From Prochlorococcaceae cyanobacterium jk18x22bins.40 (GTDB taxonomy: Bacteria; Cyanobacteriota; Cyanobacteriia; PCC-6307; Cyanobiaceae): a stretch of 64,000 nt of DNA. Positions within the stretch are counted from its first letter, which is position 1. Every line of letters begins with the position of its first letter. The DNA is taken from contig JAJDVL010000004.1 in the NCBI GenBank assembly GCA_022826155.1, positions 1 through 64,000 on the forward strand. The letters are read 5' to 3'. Positions 46,697 through 55,114 of the stretch are shown piece after piece. Position numbers and translations under genes: made by a program. The notes beneath the pieces were generated by a model. That model was not told the DNA's origin. It made no database searches and was given only the letters and a program-made list of their open reading frames with translations.

Positions 46697-48577
46697 ATGT
46701 CTGCTGAGATTCTTCCCACACCGTTCCTGCTAGCGCCGGAAGGGCTGGCGTTTGCCCTGGTGCGCCTGGCCTGGCTGATTCCCGTCTACGGCTTTGCCGG
46801 GATGCTGCTGTCCCTCCCCTGGGCAGCGGGCTGGATTCGGCGCAACGGCCCCCGGCCTGCCGCCTACTTGAACCTGTTGGTCACCTTACTGGCCTTTGTC
46901 CATGGCAGCGTGGCGTTGGTCTGGGTCTGGGGGCACGGCCCTTACGACCTGTCCCTGCCCTGGCTCCACCTGCTGGATTTGCAGTTCGACTGGGATTTTC
47001 GTCTATCCCGGTTCAACCTGGGGGCGCTGGAGTTGGTGACGGGACTGAGCTTCCTGGGGCAGGTCTATGCCTTGGGCTATCTGGACAAGGAATGGTCCCT
47101 GGCGCGGTTCTTTGCCCTGCTGGGCTTTTTTGAGGGGGCCATGTGCGGCGTGGTGCTCAGCCGGTCCCTGTTCATGAGCTACTTCCTCCTGGAAATGCTC
47201 ACCCTCTCCACCTACCTGCTGGTGGGCTTCTGGTATGCCCAGCCCCTGGTGGTGACGGCCGCCCGAGATGCGTTTTTGACCAAACGGGTGGGGGACGTGC
47301 TGATGCTGATGGGGATTGTGGCGGTCTCAAGCTGGGCCGGCTCCCTGGATTTCGACAACCTGAACGCCTGGTTCCAGGACCACCCCCTGGGGCCGGTGGC
47401 CTCCACCCTGATGCCCCTCGCCCTCATCGCCGGTCCCACAGGCAAGTGTGCCCAATTTCCCATGCACCTCTGGCTGGATGAGGCCATGGAAGGGCCAAAC
47501 CCCGCATCCATTCTGCGCAATTCCGTGGTGGTGACCTGTGGGGCCATTGTGTTGCTGAAACTGATGCCCATCGTCACCATCTCGCCCGTGGCCATGGCGA
47601 CACTTCAGGTGATCGGGGGCATCAGCGCCATTGGCGGCTCCCTGGTGGCCCTGGCCCAAGTGGACATCAAGCGGGCCCTCTCCTACACCACCACCGCCTA
47701 CCTGGGCCTGGTGTTTATCCTCATCTCCCTCAAGCTATCGGCCACTGCCCTGCTGCTGCTGCTGGCCCATGCCCTCTCCAAAGCCCTGCTCACCATGAGC
47801 ATCGGCAGCGTGATTCTCATCAGCAACAGCCAGGATCTCACTGAGCTGGGCGGCTTTGGACCCCGCACACCAGCCACCACCACCGCCTACGTGGCGGGAG
47901 GACTGGGCATGACCGGCCTGCTGCCCCTGGGCTGCTTCTGGTGCTTTGGCCTGGCCACCCACGGTCTGGCTTCGCAGCCGTGGCTGGCGGCCATTGTGCT
48001 GGCCACCAATACGTTGACGGTGTGGAATCTCCTGCGGCAATTCCGCCATATTTTCCTGGGATCTCCCCTGCCCAAAACCCGCCGGGCCCCCGAGGTGAAT
48101 TGGCTCATGGCTGTCCCCATGGTGGCCTTGACCGTCATCGTGCTGGTGAGCCCCCTGCTGATGCAAAGGCTGTATCCCGTCCCCGGTATCGCCGCCTTCC
48201 CCACCCATGTGACAGCCTTGGTGGCGGCCAGTGGGGGATTGGGGGTGGTGATCGGCTGTCTCCAGCCGCTGCGCAAATTCATGTCCCGCTCCATCGTCAA
48301 ACCCGTGCGGCTGATGCAGGATCTCCTGGCCTACGACTTTTACACTGACCGGGTCTATCGATTCTCCATTGTGCGGCTGGTTTCCTCCCTGGCCCAGGCG
48401 GCAGACTGGATGGATCGCGTTGTGGTGAGCGGGATGGCCAACGGGGTGGGGCGCCTCTCCCTGGCGTCTGCCGAGGGGCTCAAGCTGGGGGTGAGCGGCG
48501 CCTCCCAAACCTACGTGCTGACGGTGGTGGCAGCAGTGGTTCTGTTGCTGCTGGTGGTGTTGGGCCGTGGGGGCTGA
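46697..48577 (+). CDS. ndhF4: NDH-1 subunit NdhF, CO2-uptake type
   Basis: This 626-residue proton-pumping subunit has about 15 membrane helices and the antiporter-like core (FLTKRVGDVLMLMGIVAVSS, FPMHLWLDEAMEGPNPASIL, AQVDIKRALSYTTTAYLGLV). Together with the next two genes it forms the ndhF-ndhD-cupB group of the constitutive CO2-uptake complex NDH-1MS'. The assignment to type 4 rests on the cupB-type partner and the cso linkage. ATG 46697 is preferred over GTG 46658. Confidence 0.88.
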   Translation: MSAEILPTPFLLAPEGLAFALVRLAWLIPVYGFAGMLLSLPWAAGWIRRNGPRPAAYLNLLVTLLAFVHGSVALVWVWGHGPYDLSLPWLHLLDLQFDWDFRLSRFNLGALELVTGLSFLGQVYALGYLDKEWSLARFFALLGFFEGAMCGVVLSRSLFMSYFLLEMLTLSTYLLVGFWYAQPLVVTAARDAFLTKRVGDVLMLMGIVAVSSWAGSLDFDNLNAWFQDHPLGPVASTLMPLALIAGPTGKCAQFPMHLWLDEAMEGPNPASILRNSVVVTCGAIVLLKLMPIVTISPVAMATLQVIGGISAIGGSLVALAQVDIKRALSYTTTAYLGLVFILISLKLSATALLLLLAHALSKALLTMSIGSVILISNSQDLTELGGFGPRTPATTTAYVAGGLGMTGLLPLGCFWCFGLATHGLASQPWLAAIVLATNTLTVWNLLRQFRHIFLGSPLPKTRRAPEVNWLMAVPMVALTVIVLVSPLLMQRLYPVPGIAAFPTHVTALVAASGGLGVVIGCLQPLRKFMSRSIVKPVRLMQDLLAYDFYTDRVYRFSIVRLVSSLAQAADWMDRVVVSGMANGVGRLSLASAEGLKLGVSGASQTYVLTVVAAVVLLLLVVLGRGG

Positions 48578-48578
48578 A

Positions 48579-50156
48579 ATGACAGCGTCGGCGCCGTCCA
48601 TCCTTTCCCTGGTGCTCCTGGCGCCCTTGGCGGGCGCTCTGGGGTTGGCCCTGTTGCCGCCTGCTGGTGCGTCCCCTGTCGGGTTGCGGCGCTTCTCCCT
48701 GGCGGTGCTGACGGTGCAGTTGCTGCTGATGGTGGCGTTGCTGTTCCGGTTTGACCCCACCACGGGACAGATGCAGTTCCTGGAGCAGGCCGCCTGGCTG
48801 GGCACCCTGGGCCTGGACTATCGACTGGGGGTGGACGGCTTGTCCCTGCCCCTCCTGTTGATCAACGGGATCCTGTCCCTGGTGGCGGTGGCCATCTCAC
48901 CGCTGAGCACACCACGACCGCGCAGCTACTTCGCCCTGCTGTTGCTCATCAGCGGTGCGGTGAACGGCGCCTTTCTGGCCCGGAACCTGCTGCTGTTCTT
49001 CCTGTTCTACGAGCTGGAACTCATCCCCCTCTGGCTACTCATCGCCATCTGGGGGGGCGCGCGACGGGCCTATGCGGCCACAAAGTTTCTGATCTTCACG
49101 GCGGTGTCCGGCGTGCTGATCCTGGTGGGCTTCCTGGGATTGGCGCTGGCCACCGGCAGCCTGGATTTCAGCATCAACTCCGACCTGAGCCAACAGTTGG
49201 GGCTGGGGACCCAGGTGCTGCTCATGGGGGCGCTGCTGGTGGGTTTCGGGATCAAAATTCCCCTGTTCCCTTTCCACAGTTGGCTACCGGATGCCCACAC
49301 CGAGGCCTCCACCCCCATCTCCGTGCTGTTGGCAGGGGTGCTGCTCAAGCTGGGCACCTATGGCCTGCTGCGCTTCTGCCTGAGCCTCTTCCCCCAGGCC
49401 TGGGCGCTGGTGGCCCCAGGTCTGGCCGGCTGGGCCGCAGTGTCGGTGCTGTTTGGCTCCCTGGCCGCCATTGCCCAGACCGACATGAAGCGCATGGTGG
49501 CCTATAGCTCCGTGGGCCATATGGGCTACGTGCTCCTGGCGGCGGCTGCCGCCACTCCCATCAGCCTGCTGGGCTCCCTGCTGCAGATGCTGGCCCATGG
49601 CCTGATTTCCGGCCTGATGTTCCTGTTGGTGGGGGTGATCTACCAGGCAACGGGCACCCGGGATCTGACGGTGTTGCGGGGCCTGTTGAATCCCCAGCGG
49701 GGCCTGCCTCTGACGGGGGGGCTGATGATCCTGGCGGCCATGGCCAGTGCCGGGATTCCGGGCATGGCCGGTTTCGTGGCGGAACTGATGGTGTTTCGCG
49801 GCAGCCTGCTCACCTTCCCGCTGGCCACCCTGCTGAGCATGGCGGGCTCCGGCTTGACGGCCGTCTATTTCCTGCTGCTGGTGAACCGGGCCTTCTTTGG
49901 CCGCCTGGCCACGGAACCGGACGGGGCGCCACCGGCCCTGCTGCCCCTGGCGGGCCTGACCAAACAAGCACCAGCGGCGGTGCTGGCAGCGGCGGTGGTG
50001 CTCATGGGCCTCTGGCCCCAGGGCTTGGCCAATCTGGCCGTGGCCAGCACATCAACCCTGGCCCGGCCCACCAGCGGCCCATCTACCACCATGGCCAGCG
50101 CCAATCAAGCAGCAACAAGCGATTTCCTCCTGGAGGACATGGCACATGGCGGCTGA
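48579..50156 (+). CDS. ndhD4: NDH-1 subunit NdhD, CO2-uptake type
   Basis: This 525-residue NdhD/NuoM-type subunit contains DYRLGVDGLSLPLLLINGIL, the conserved Glu in FFLFYELELIPLWLLIAIWG, FGIKIPLFPFHSWLPDAHTE and AQTDMKRMVAYSSVGHMGYV. It begins one nucleotide after the ndhF4 stop and ends overlapping cupB. Confidence 0.9.
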   Translation: MTASAPSILSLVLLAPLAGALGLALLPPAGASPVGLRRFSLAVLTVQLLLMVALLFRFDPTTGQMQFLEQAAWLGTLGLDYRLGVDGLSLPLLLINGILSLVAVAISPLSTPRPRSYFALLLLISGAVNGAFLARNLLLFFLFYELELIPLWLLIAIWGGARRAYAATKFLIFTAVSGVLILVGFLGLALATGSLDFSINSDLSQQLGLGTQVLLMGALLVGFGIKIPLFPFHSWLPDAHTEASTPISVLLAGVLLKLGTYGLLRFCLSLFPQAWALVAPGLAGWAAVSVLFGSLAAIAQTDMKRMVAYSSVGHMGYVLLAAAAATPISLLGSLLQMLAHGLISGLMFLLVGVIYQATGTRDLTVLRGLLNPQRGLPLTGGLMILAAMASAGIPGMAGFVAELMVFRGSLLTFPLATLLSMAGSGLTAVYFLLLVNRAFFGRLATEPDGAPPALLPLAGLTKQAPAAVLAAAVVLMGLWPQGLANLAVASTSTLARPTSGPSTTMASANQAATSDFLLEDMAHGG

Positions 50157-51303
50157 CGGTTCTTCCGATTCCCTGTCCCCCCTGTTGCAGCGACTGCTGG
50201 GTGGTGTGCCCTTGCTGGAGGAGTCCCCCACTCACGTGCTGGAGGTGGTGGGGGTGCTGGAGAGCTATGGGGAGGTGCTGGATGCCTACAGTCGCAACCT
50301 GATCTACCAGGGGGAGCAGCAATTCCTCAATCCCTTCCCCGTATTCCGATTTTTCAACGGTGACCTGAATCTGGATAGATTGTGGCGTCATCTCAACCAC
50401 GATCGCATTAACTTTGAATATGCGGAGTATTGCCAGAAGGCCATGCTCTGGCATGGCACGGGCGGGTTGGACGCCTTCCTGGAGAGTGAACGCTTTGCCG
50501 ACATCTGTCGGCAGGTGGCCCGCCTGAAGCAACGCCATGACCCGTTGTTGGGTCTCTTGAGCGCCGTCTTCCCCCAGTTCCTGCCGGAGTTGATCCGCTC
50601 AGCCGCCACCACCCATGCCCTGGGGCAATTCTGGCGGGTGATGAGTGACCTGTTCCTGGATTTGGCCCGCGCTCACCGGGAGGGGCGGATCACCTCCGTT
50701 GCCAGCATCGTGGAATTTGTGAAGACGGGGCTGGTGGCCGCCGCCGGTTTGCCCATCCGCTACGGGGTGCAGCTCCATGGCGCCACGGTGGCCATCCTGC
50801 CGGAGGATGCCCAGCTCACCTTTCTCGTGGACGTGGCGGTTCCCTACGTGGAAGCCGTGTTTCTACGGGGCATGCCCTTCCTGGGCACCCTCTCCTTCAA
50901 TGCCCAGGCCACGCAAATCCCCCACGATCAGGGACAATTTGCCTACGGGGCCTTGTTTGCAGATCCCCTGCCCACCATGGGGGCCGGCATCCCCCCCAGC
51001 CTGCTGATGCAAGACATGTACCGCCATCTGCCTCCGGATCTGGCAACCGCGTATCGGAGCCAGGGTCGGGGCGTGGTGGACATCCACGTGAAAATCTGCA
51101 TGAGCTTCCAGAAAGCCATGTTCTGCGTCACCAACGGGGCCATCAACGGCACCATGCCCCATCCCCTGGGCGATCCGGACCCCCAGCACCAGGGCGCCAA
51201 CCGGGACCACTGCATGGGGTGGCTGGAGCGCCTGCGCCAAGCCCAACTCACGGCACTGGCTGCCAGCGGTCCCGAGACAATCCGCACCGCCGGTCACCAT
51301 TGA
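50146..51303 (+). CDS. cupB: CO2 hydration protein CupB (ChpX)
   Basis: This 385-residue protein is the ChpXY/Cup family subunit that converts CO2 to bicarbonate at the NDH-1 complex. It has the segments LNHDRINFEYAEYCQKAMLW, GLVAAAGLPIRYGVQLHGAT and AYRSQGRGVVDIHVKICMS. The start overlaps ndhD4 by 11 nt. CupA and CupB cannot be told apart by a single motif; the cso-linked, alpha-cyanobacterial context favours CupB. Confidence 0.9.
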   Translation: MAADGSSDSLSPLLQRLLGGVPLLEESPTHVLEVVGVLESYGEVLDAYSRNLIYQGEQQFLNPFPVFRFFNGDLNLDRLWRHLNHDRINFEYAEYCQKAMLWHGTGGLDAFLESERFADICRQVARLKQRHDPLLGLLSAVFPQFLPELIRSAATTHALGQFWRVMSDLFLDLARAHREGRITSVASIVEFVKTGLVAAAGLPIRYGVQLHGATVAILPEDAQLTFLVDVAVPYVEAVFLRGMPFLGTLSFNAQATQIPHDQGQFAYGALFADPLPTMGAGIPPSLLMQDMYRHLPPDLATAYRSQGRGVVDIHVKICMSFQKAMFCVTNGAINGTMPHPLGDPDPQHQGANRDHCMGWLERLRQAQLTALAASGPETIRTAGHH

Positions 51304-51307
51304 ACCC

Positions 51308-51571
51308 ATGGACAGATCGCCATCCCTTGACCCCGTCTGGAGCCAGCGGCAACGCCCCCCTCGGCTGGAGCGCCGCCTCGCCTTTGCCGGCTACCCACAG
51401 GTGCGGGACTTCCTTGAGAAGCTGGAGCGCCTCTGTGGGCAACGTCAGCGGTATCCCGATCTCAGCTTTGGACATACCTACGTGAACTTGACCCTCTACC
51501 CGGAACAGGACGCCACCGACGTGGGCAAGGCCGAGGAAGAGTTTGCCCGGGAGATTGACGGGTTGCTGTAG
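51308..51571 (+). CDS. acRAF: Alpha-carboxysomal RuBisCO assembly factor acRAF (pterin dehydratase-like)
   Basis: This 87-residue PCD-like protein has the fold's core helix and strand (YPQVRDFLEKLERLCGQRQR, then YPDLSFGHTYVNLTLYPEQD). Related genes in cso clusters lost the catalytic dehydratase residues and act as RuBisCO assembly chaperones. Here the usual HHP catalytic triad is replaced by YPDLSFGHTYV, consistent with chaperone use. 4 nt after cupB, it closes the CO2-concentrating gene run. Confidence 0.88.
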   Translation: MDRSPSLDPVWSQRQRPPRLERRLAFAGYPQVRDFLEKLERLCGQRQRYPDLSFGHTYVNLTLYPEQDATDVGKAEEEFAREIDGLL

Positions 51572-51618
51572 GGTGTGGTGAGAACGCCCATACCCGCTTT
51601 GTGTGGAGGCAACCGACC

Positions 51619-53061
51619 ATGCTGACCCGGTTGGAAGTGGACGGCTTCAAAAACCTGGTGAATTTTTCCCTGGATTTCGGGCCATACACCTGCATCGCTG
51701 GCCCTAACGGAGCAGGCAAGTCGAATATCTTCGACGCTATTCGCTTTCTGTCTTTACTCACCGACCATACCATCAACGAGGCGGCGCTGCAAATACGGAA
51801 TGCAGGTGAAGAGACAGGAAATATACAGGATTTGTTTTTCTTTGATATTAAGGAAAGTGATCTTCGCATGCGATTTTTGGCACAGATGATTGTCGGTAAG
51901 AACGTACGAGATGATTTTGGTCGTGAAGCCGAAGCGTCGTCCTCATTTTTACAGTACGAAATTGTTTTTCGGTATGCGGAGCCTTCTCTCAAAACCGGTT
52001 TTTTGGGCGGATTACTATTGGAAAAAGAGAGCCTAGACTATATTACCCAAGGTGAAGCAATCCGCCGCTTAAAGTTTCCAAACAGAAAAAAGAAATTCCT
52101 GGATAGTGTAGTATACAATAATCGTAGGGGTGCTGGATTTATTTCAACCAAACTGGATCCCCAAACCGGGCAAGCGGCTATCTCTGTCCACCAGGATGGA
52201 GGCTCAAGAGGCCGGGAACGACCGTCGCCCGCGACAATGGCTACGAAGACCATCATTGGCACAGAAAACACCTCGTTCACCCCCACCATCCTGGCAGCAC
52301 GTAACGAGATGCAGAGTTGGCGTATTCTAGCCCTCGATCCAGCCGCCATGCGTCGTCCAGACCACTCCACACAATTGCCCGGAATTGCCGCCAACGGAGC
52401 CCACATCCCAGCAACATTACGGCATCTTGCTCATACATTGGCTCAAGACGACCCTGAATATGATGTGTATGCACAGGTGTCGAGTCGTTTATCGGAGCTG
52501 GTGCCAGTGCAAAGCGTGAGCGTTGACGAAGACAAGCAGCGCCAACGACTGGCATTGGAGATTATGGAACGTTCGAAATTGAAACTCCAGGCCAACTCCA
52601 TATCAGATGGTACACTGCGGTTCCTGGCATTGGTGGCGCTTTCCGAAACCGTCAACGAAAGCATGGTCCTCTGCATGGAAGAACCAGAAAACGGGATTCA
52701 TCCGGCAAAGCTTAACGCCATGAACCGATTGCTACATGAGATAGCCGTGGATCCAGAGGAAGCCGTAGCTCCCGACAATCCTCTGCGGCAAGTAATTGTA
52801 GCAACCCACTCACCGTATTTCGTGCAACTTCAAAACAAAAATGATTTGGTCTTGGCCAAAAATCCGGCAGTGAGAAGTGCTGCGGGAAACGCCGTCTTCC
52901 CCCTAAAGTGCTGCTCCTTGAGGGGTTCCTGGCGTGATCGAAGCGGCAATGATCGAGAGCGAAAATCTTCAGGGGTAGGACTGCTGGACTTGCAATCCTA
53001 CATAGCGCCCCCAGAATATGTACAACTAGGTCTTCCTACAACTTTTGAGGAGATGAAATAA
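51619..53061 (+). CDS. AAA/ABC-type ATPase of an OLD/PARIS-like pair
   Basis: This 480-residue SMC/RecF-like ATPase has Walker A CIAGPNGAGKSNIFDAI (about residue 26), an ABC-type signature (SISDGTLRFLALVAL), Walker B with catalytic Glu (MVLCMEEPENGIHP) and the switch His in VIVATHSPYFVQ. The middle 200 residues are AT-rich and variable. ATG 51619 has GGAGG nine nt upstream. It overlaps the next gene (TAATG). Two-gene sets of this ATPase type with a small TOPRIM-like protein are common in anti-phage systems; the precise family is not certain. Confidence 0.8.
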   Translation: MLTRLEVDGFKNLVNFSLDFGPYTCIAGPNGAGKSNIFDAIRFLSLLTDHTINEAALQIRNAGEETGNIQDLFFFDIKESDLRMRFLAQMIVGKNVRDDFGREAEASSSFLQYEIVFRYAEPSLKTGFLGGLLLEKESLDYITQGEAIRRLKFPNRKKKFLDSVVYNNRRGAGFISTKLDPQTGQAAISVHQDGGSRGRERPSPATMATKTIIGTENTSFTPTILAARNEMQSWRILALDPAAMRRPDHSTQLPGIAANGAHIPATLRHLAHTLAQDDPEYDVYAQVSSRLSELVPVQSVSVDEDKQRQRLALEIMERSKLKLQANSISDGTLRFLALVALSETVNESMVLCMEEPENGIHPAKLNAMNRLLHEIAVDPEEAVAPDNPLRQVIVATHSPYFVQLQNKNDLVLAKNPAVRSAAGNAVFPLKCCSLRGSWRDRSGNDRERKSSGVGLLDLQSYIAPPEYVQLGLPTTFEEMK

Positions 53062-53531
53062 TGATGGTCCGATTCTTATTAATCTGTGAGGGATCGTCCG
53101 ATAGTGCGCTAGTGCGTCACATTCGGGCGTTACTGATTAAGCATGGCGCTACAGAGGCAGACAGTAGTTTCTACCACCCTGGAAGTCCTTTGCCCGAGAA
53201 AGTGAAGCAAGGCTTGGAGCTATCCGATTCGCCAGACCTGCTTTTCATTCATCGCGATGCGGATGATGATCATAATACTGCTATCGCAGGTCCTGAGAAG
53301 CGTTACGAAGAAATTGTGCGTGCCGTGCAGTCAACCAGTCACAGCGACCGATACGTGGGGATCGTTCCCGTCCACATGACCGAAGCCTGGCTACTGGTCA
53401 ATCCGTCCGAAATACGTCGTGTAGCTGGCAAGCCTAAGGCACCTCTGAATAAGTCCATAAAGATTGACCATACAAGATGTTACATTATGATTAGTGGGAT
53501 ATATCTCTTAAAAGTGGCCAATCGTCGTTAA
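53061..53531 (+). CDS. TOPRIM-like (DUF4276/DUF4435-type) partner, C-terminally altered
   Basis: This 156-residue protein starts with RFLLICEGSSDSALVRHIRA and has DLLFIHRDADDDHNT, then IVPVHMTEAWLLVNPSEIRR, VAGKPKAPLNK. The CEG and the HRDADDD acidic cluster fit a TOPRIM-like nuclease fold. After about residue 130 (IKIDHTRCYIMISGIYLLK) the sequence is unlike a normal continuation, and a 10-bp direct repeat (TTAAAAGTGG twice) lies at the end, so the C-terminus was probably cut by a rearrangement. Coupled to the ATPase gene by overlap. Confidence 0.65.
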   Translation: MMVRFLLICEGSSDSALVRHIRALLIKHGATEADSSFYHPGSPLPEKVKQGLELSDSPDLLFIHRDADDDHNTAIAGPEKRYEEIVRAVQSTSHSDRYVGIVPVHMTEAWLLVNPSEIRRVAGKPKAPLNKSIKIDHTRCYIMISGIYLLKVANRR

Positions 53532-53537
53532 AAGTGG
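53508..53537. repeat. Two TTAAAAGTGG direct repeats, possible IS-end remnant
   Basis: TTAAAAGTGG occurs at 53508-53517 and 53528-53537, exactly 20 nt apart, between the truncated TOPRIM-like gene and the broken R-M gene. Short repeated motifs at this spacing occur at the ends of some insertion sequences (for example IS21-type). No transposase remains nearby. Confidence 0.4.
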
Positions 53538-53547
53538 TACTGAATGG

Positions 53548-54055
53548 TCAGCTTTTTCCCTGATTGACGGCAATCAGAATGCGCTCCGCGAAACTGTCCC
53601 GCGGCTCGAAAACACCGGTGTCGTCAGCGAAGGGGCAGAACACAATGCGCACCAGGAACCGTTCCAGGTCATGGCCACCGTGTCCCGCTTGTCCAGGTCG
53701 TAGAAGTGGAAGGTCCGGAAGTCGCTCACCAGGATGTAGCGGGGGCGCTCCCGCCCCGGCAGTGCATCGCAATAGTCTCCGGCCTGGGCATAGGCAGCGC
53801 TCAGGTCCCGACCGGCGTTTTCTGCTCAACGATGAGTACCCCCGGCCAGAACAGGTCAATAAAGCCCGAGCGGTTGTCCAGCTTGGCCATGTGGGCCTCG
53901 TAGCGGGCCACAACAGTGCGCCGCTTGACACCGAACACTTTGAAGAAGTCGTTGTAGAAGCTCTGGGTCTCCCCCTTCTCGTAGGTGGCGTCTTCCCACT
54001 CCTTGACAAATGCGGCGGCGCGGGCGCGCATTTCGTTCCAGGAGAGACGCATCAC
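53548..54055 (-). pseudogene. Broken type II R-M methylase/nuclease N-terminus (MmeI-like)
   Basis: From ATG 54055 the frame reads MRLSWNEMRARAAAFVKEWE, TQSFYNDFFKVFGVKRRTVV, GFIDLFWPGVLIVEQK, then a frameshift. The next register continues AGRDLSAAYAQAGDYCDALP, RPRYILVSDFRTFHFYDLDK, RDTVA. After an internal deletion and another shift it resumes with GHDLERFLVRIVFCPFADDT, GVFEPRDSF. These are the start of large single-chain R-M proteins (MmeI/BREX-like class I methylases). Two frameshifts, one deletion and the loss of more than 700 residues mark it as dead. Confidence 0.85.
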
Positions 54056-54163
54056 AGGCCCCCAAGCAGAGCAGCTTTCCTTGGCGGTGGAATCTGCAGA
54101 TCCGCCTGCCTATCAGCCCTCCAGACAGTGATAAAAACGATGATCAAGCCTAACCTCCGCTGC

Positions 54164-55114
54164 TCATTTCGGGTAGGGACCAAGGAATCTTACCCCGTTA
54201 AAATGAATCAAATGAGAGGGTGCATCAGCCACCCATACCTCAGTTTCCCAGGCGATTTCCCTAAGGTAGCGTCCCATGGTGGCCCGGTTGAGAAAGGCGG
54301 TCACATAGACCAGCCCAGCCGTTGATCCGGCAAACAGCTCAGCCAGTTCGGTGTGTCTTTTCCCATCAACCGGCCCGTGGCTGGTGACAGACTCCACCAA
54401 AAGCAACCAGTTTTTTGCGGTGTAGTGGAACACCACATCAGGCATTTTACTGTGGAAATCCACGTAGACGCCCAGCTTAGCCAGAAGCGTGTCGTCAAAA
54501 TAAGCCCACTTGTCTCCCGTGTCACCTGCATAGACCAACACACAATCCGGGGCGAAGCGGGGGGCGAAGTCTTCGATGACGGCCCGGATCAATACGCTGT
54601 GCTCACCAGGGCTAAAGGTGATGACTTTGCCCGGTGCAATTTGAACTGGGATGCGATTCTGCTCCCGTTCCTTGGCGTAACGAACAACCAGTGTTTCGCG
54701 CTGAGCCAGATAGGCGGCGAGGTTGTCATTCCATGATGAGGTGTCGAATTTACAAAGCAAGTTCAGTATTGCAGGTTCGATCTGATAGACCGTCCTCGGA
54801 CTATTCACTGGACGGTCCGGTTTGTCTGGATTACACAGGACCAAGCCAGCGTCACGAAATTGGTGCATGGACTGGCGGCGGAATGTCTCGCGGCTATTAG
54901 GAGCATAGTCCTTGCCATAATGCTTTCGTGCCCAATTCATGATTGGGGTGATCCCCATCAGTGGGTTTTCTGCGTCAGCCCATGTTTTCGCCGGTGTGAG
55001 GTTCAGCAGGGCCAGTAGGCAGAGGGCAGAACGCTCATTCTGTTGCGCGGGAGGCAGGCCCAGAGATTTGAGAATCTCCTGTGCAGCGTCTATGGCAGTT
55101 GTCCTGTGGTTCAT
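54164..55114 (-). CDS. BsuBI/PstI-type restriction endonuclease
   Basis: This 316-residue protein begins at ATG 55114, overlapping the methylase stop (ATGA). The helical N-terminal recognition-like half has AIDAAQEILKSLGLPPAQQN and NERSALCLLALLNLTPAKTW. The C-terminal PD-(D/E)xK-like nuclease domain has DCVLVYAGDTGDKWAYFDDT, MPDVVFHYTAKNWLLLVES, VTSHGPVDGKRHTEL. This is the BsuBI/PstI family, whose known members cut CTGCAG. Several CTGCAG sites exist in the window (for example 34151 and 41096), so methylation must protect them if the enzyme is active. Confidence 0.88.
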   Translation of the reverse strand: MNHRTTAIDAAQEILKSLGLPPAQQNERSALCLLALLNLTPAKTWADAENPLMGITPIMNWARKHYGKDYAPNSRETFRRQSMHQFRDAGLVLCNPDKPDRPVNSPRTVYQIEPAILNLLCKFDTSSWNDNLAAYLAQRETLVVRYAKEREQNRIPVQIAPGKVITFSPGEHSVLIRAVIEDFAPRFAPDCVLVYAGDTGDKWAYFDDTLLAKLGVYVDFHSKMPDVVFHYTAKNWLLLVESVTSHGPVDGKRHTELAELFAGSTAGLVYVTAFLNRATMGRYLREIAWETEVWVADAPSHLIHFNGVRFLGPYPK

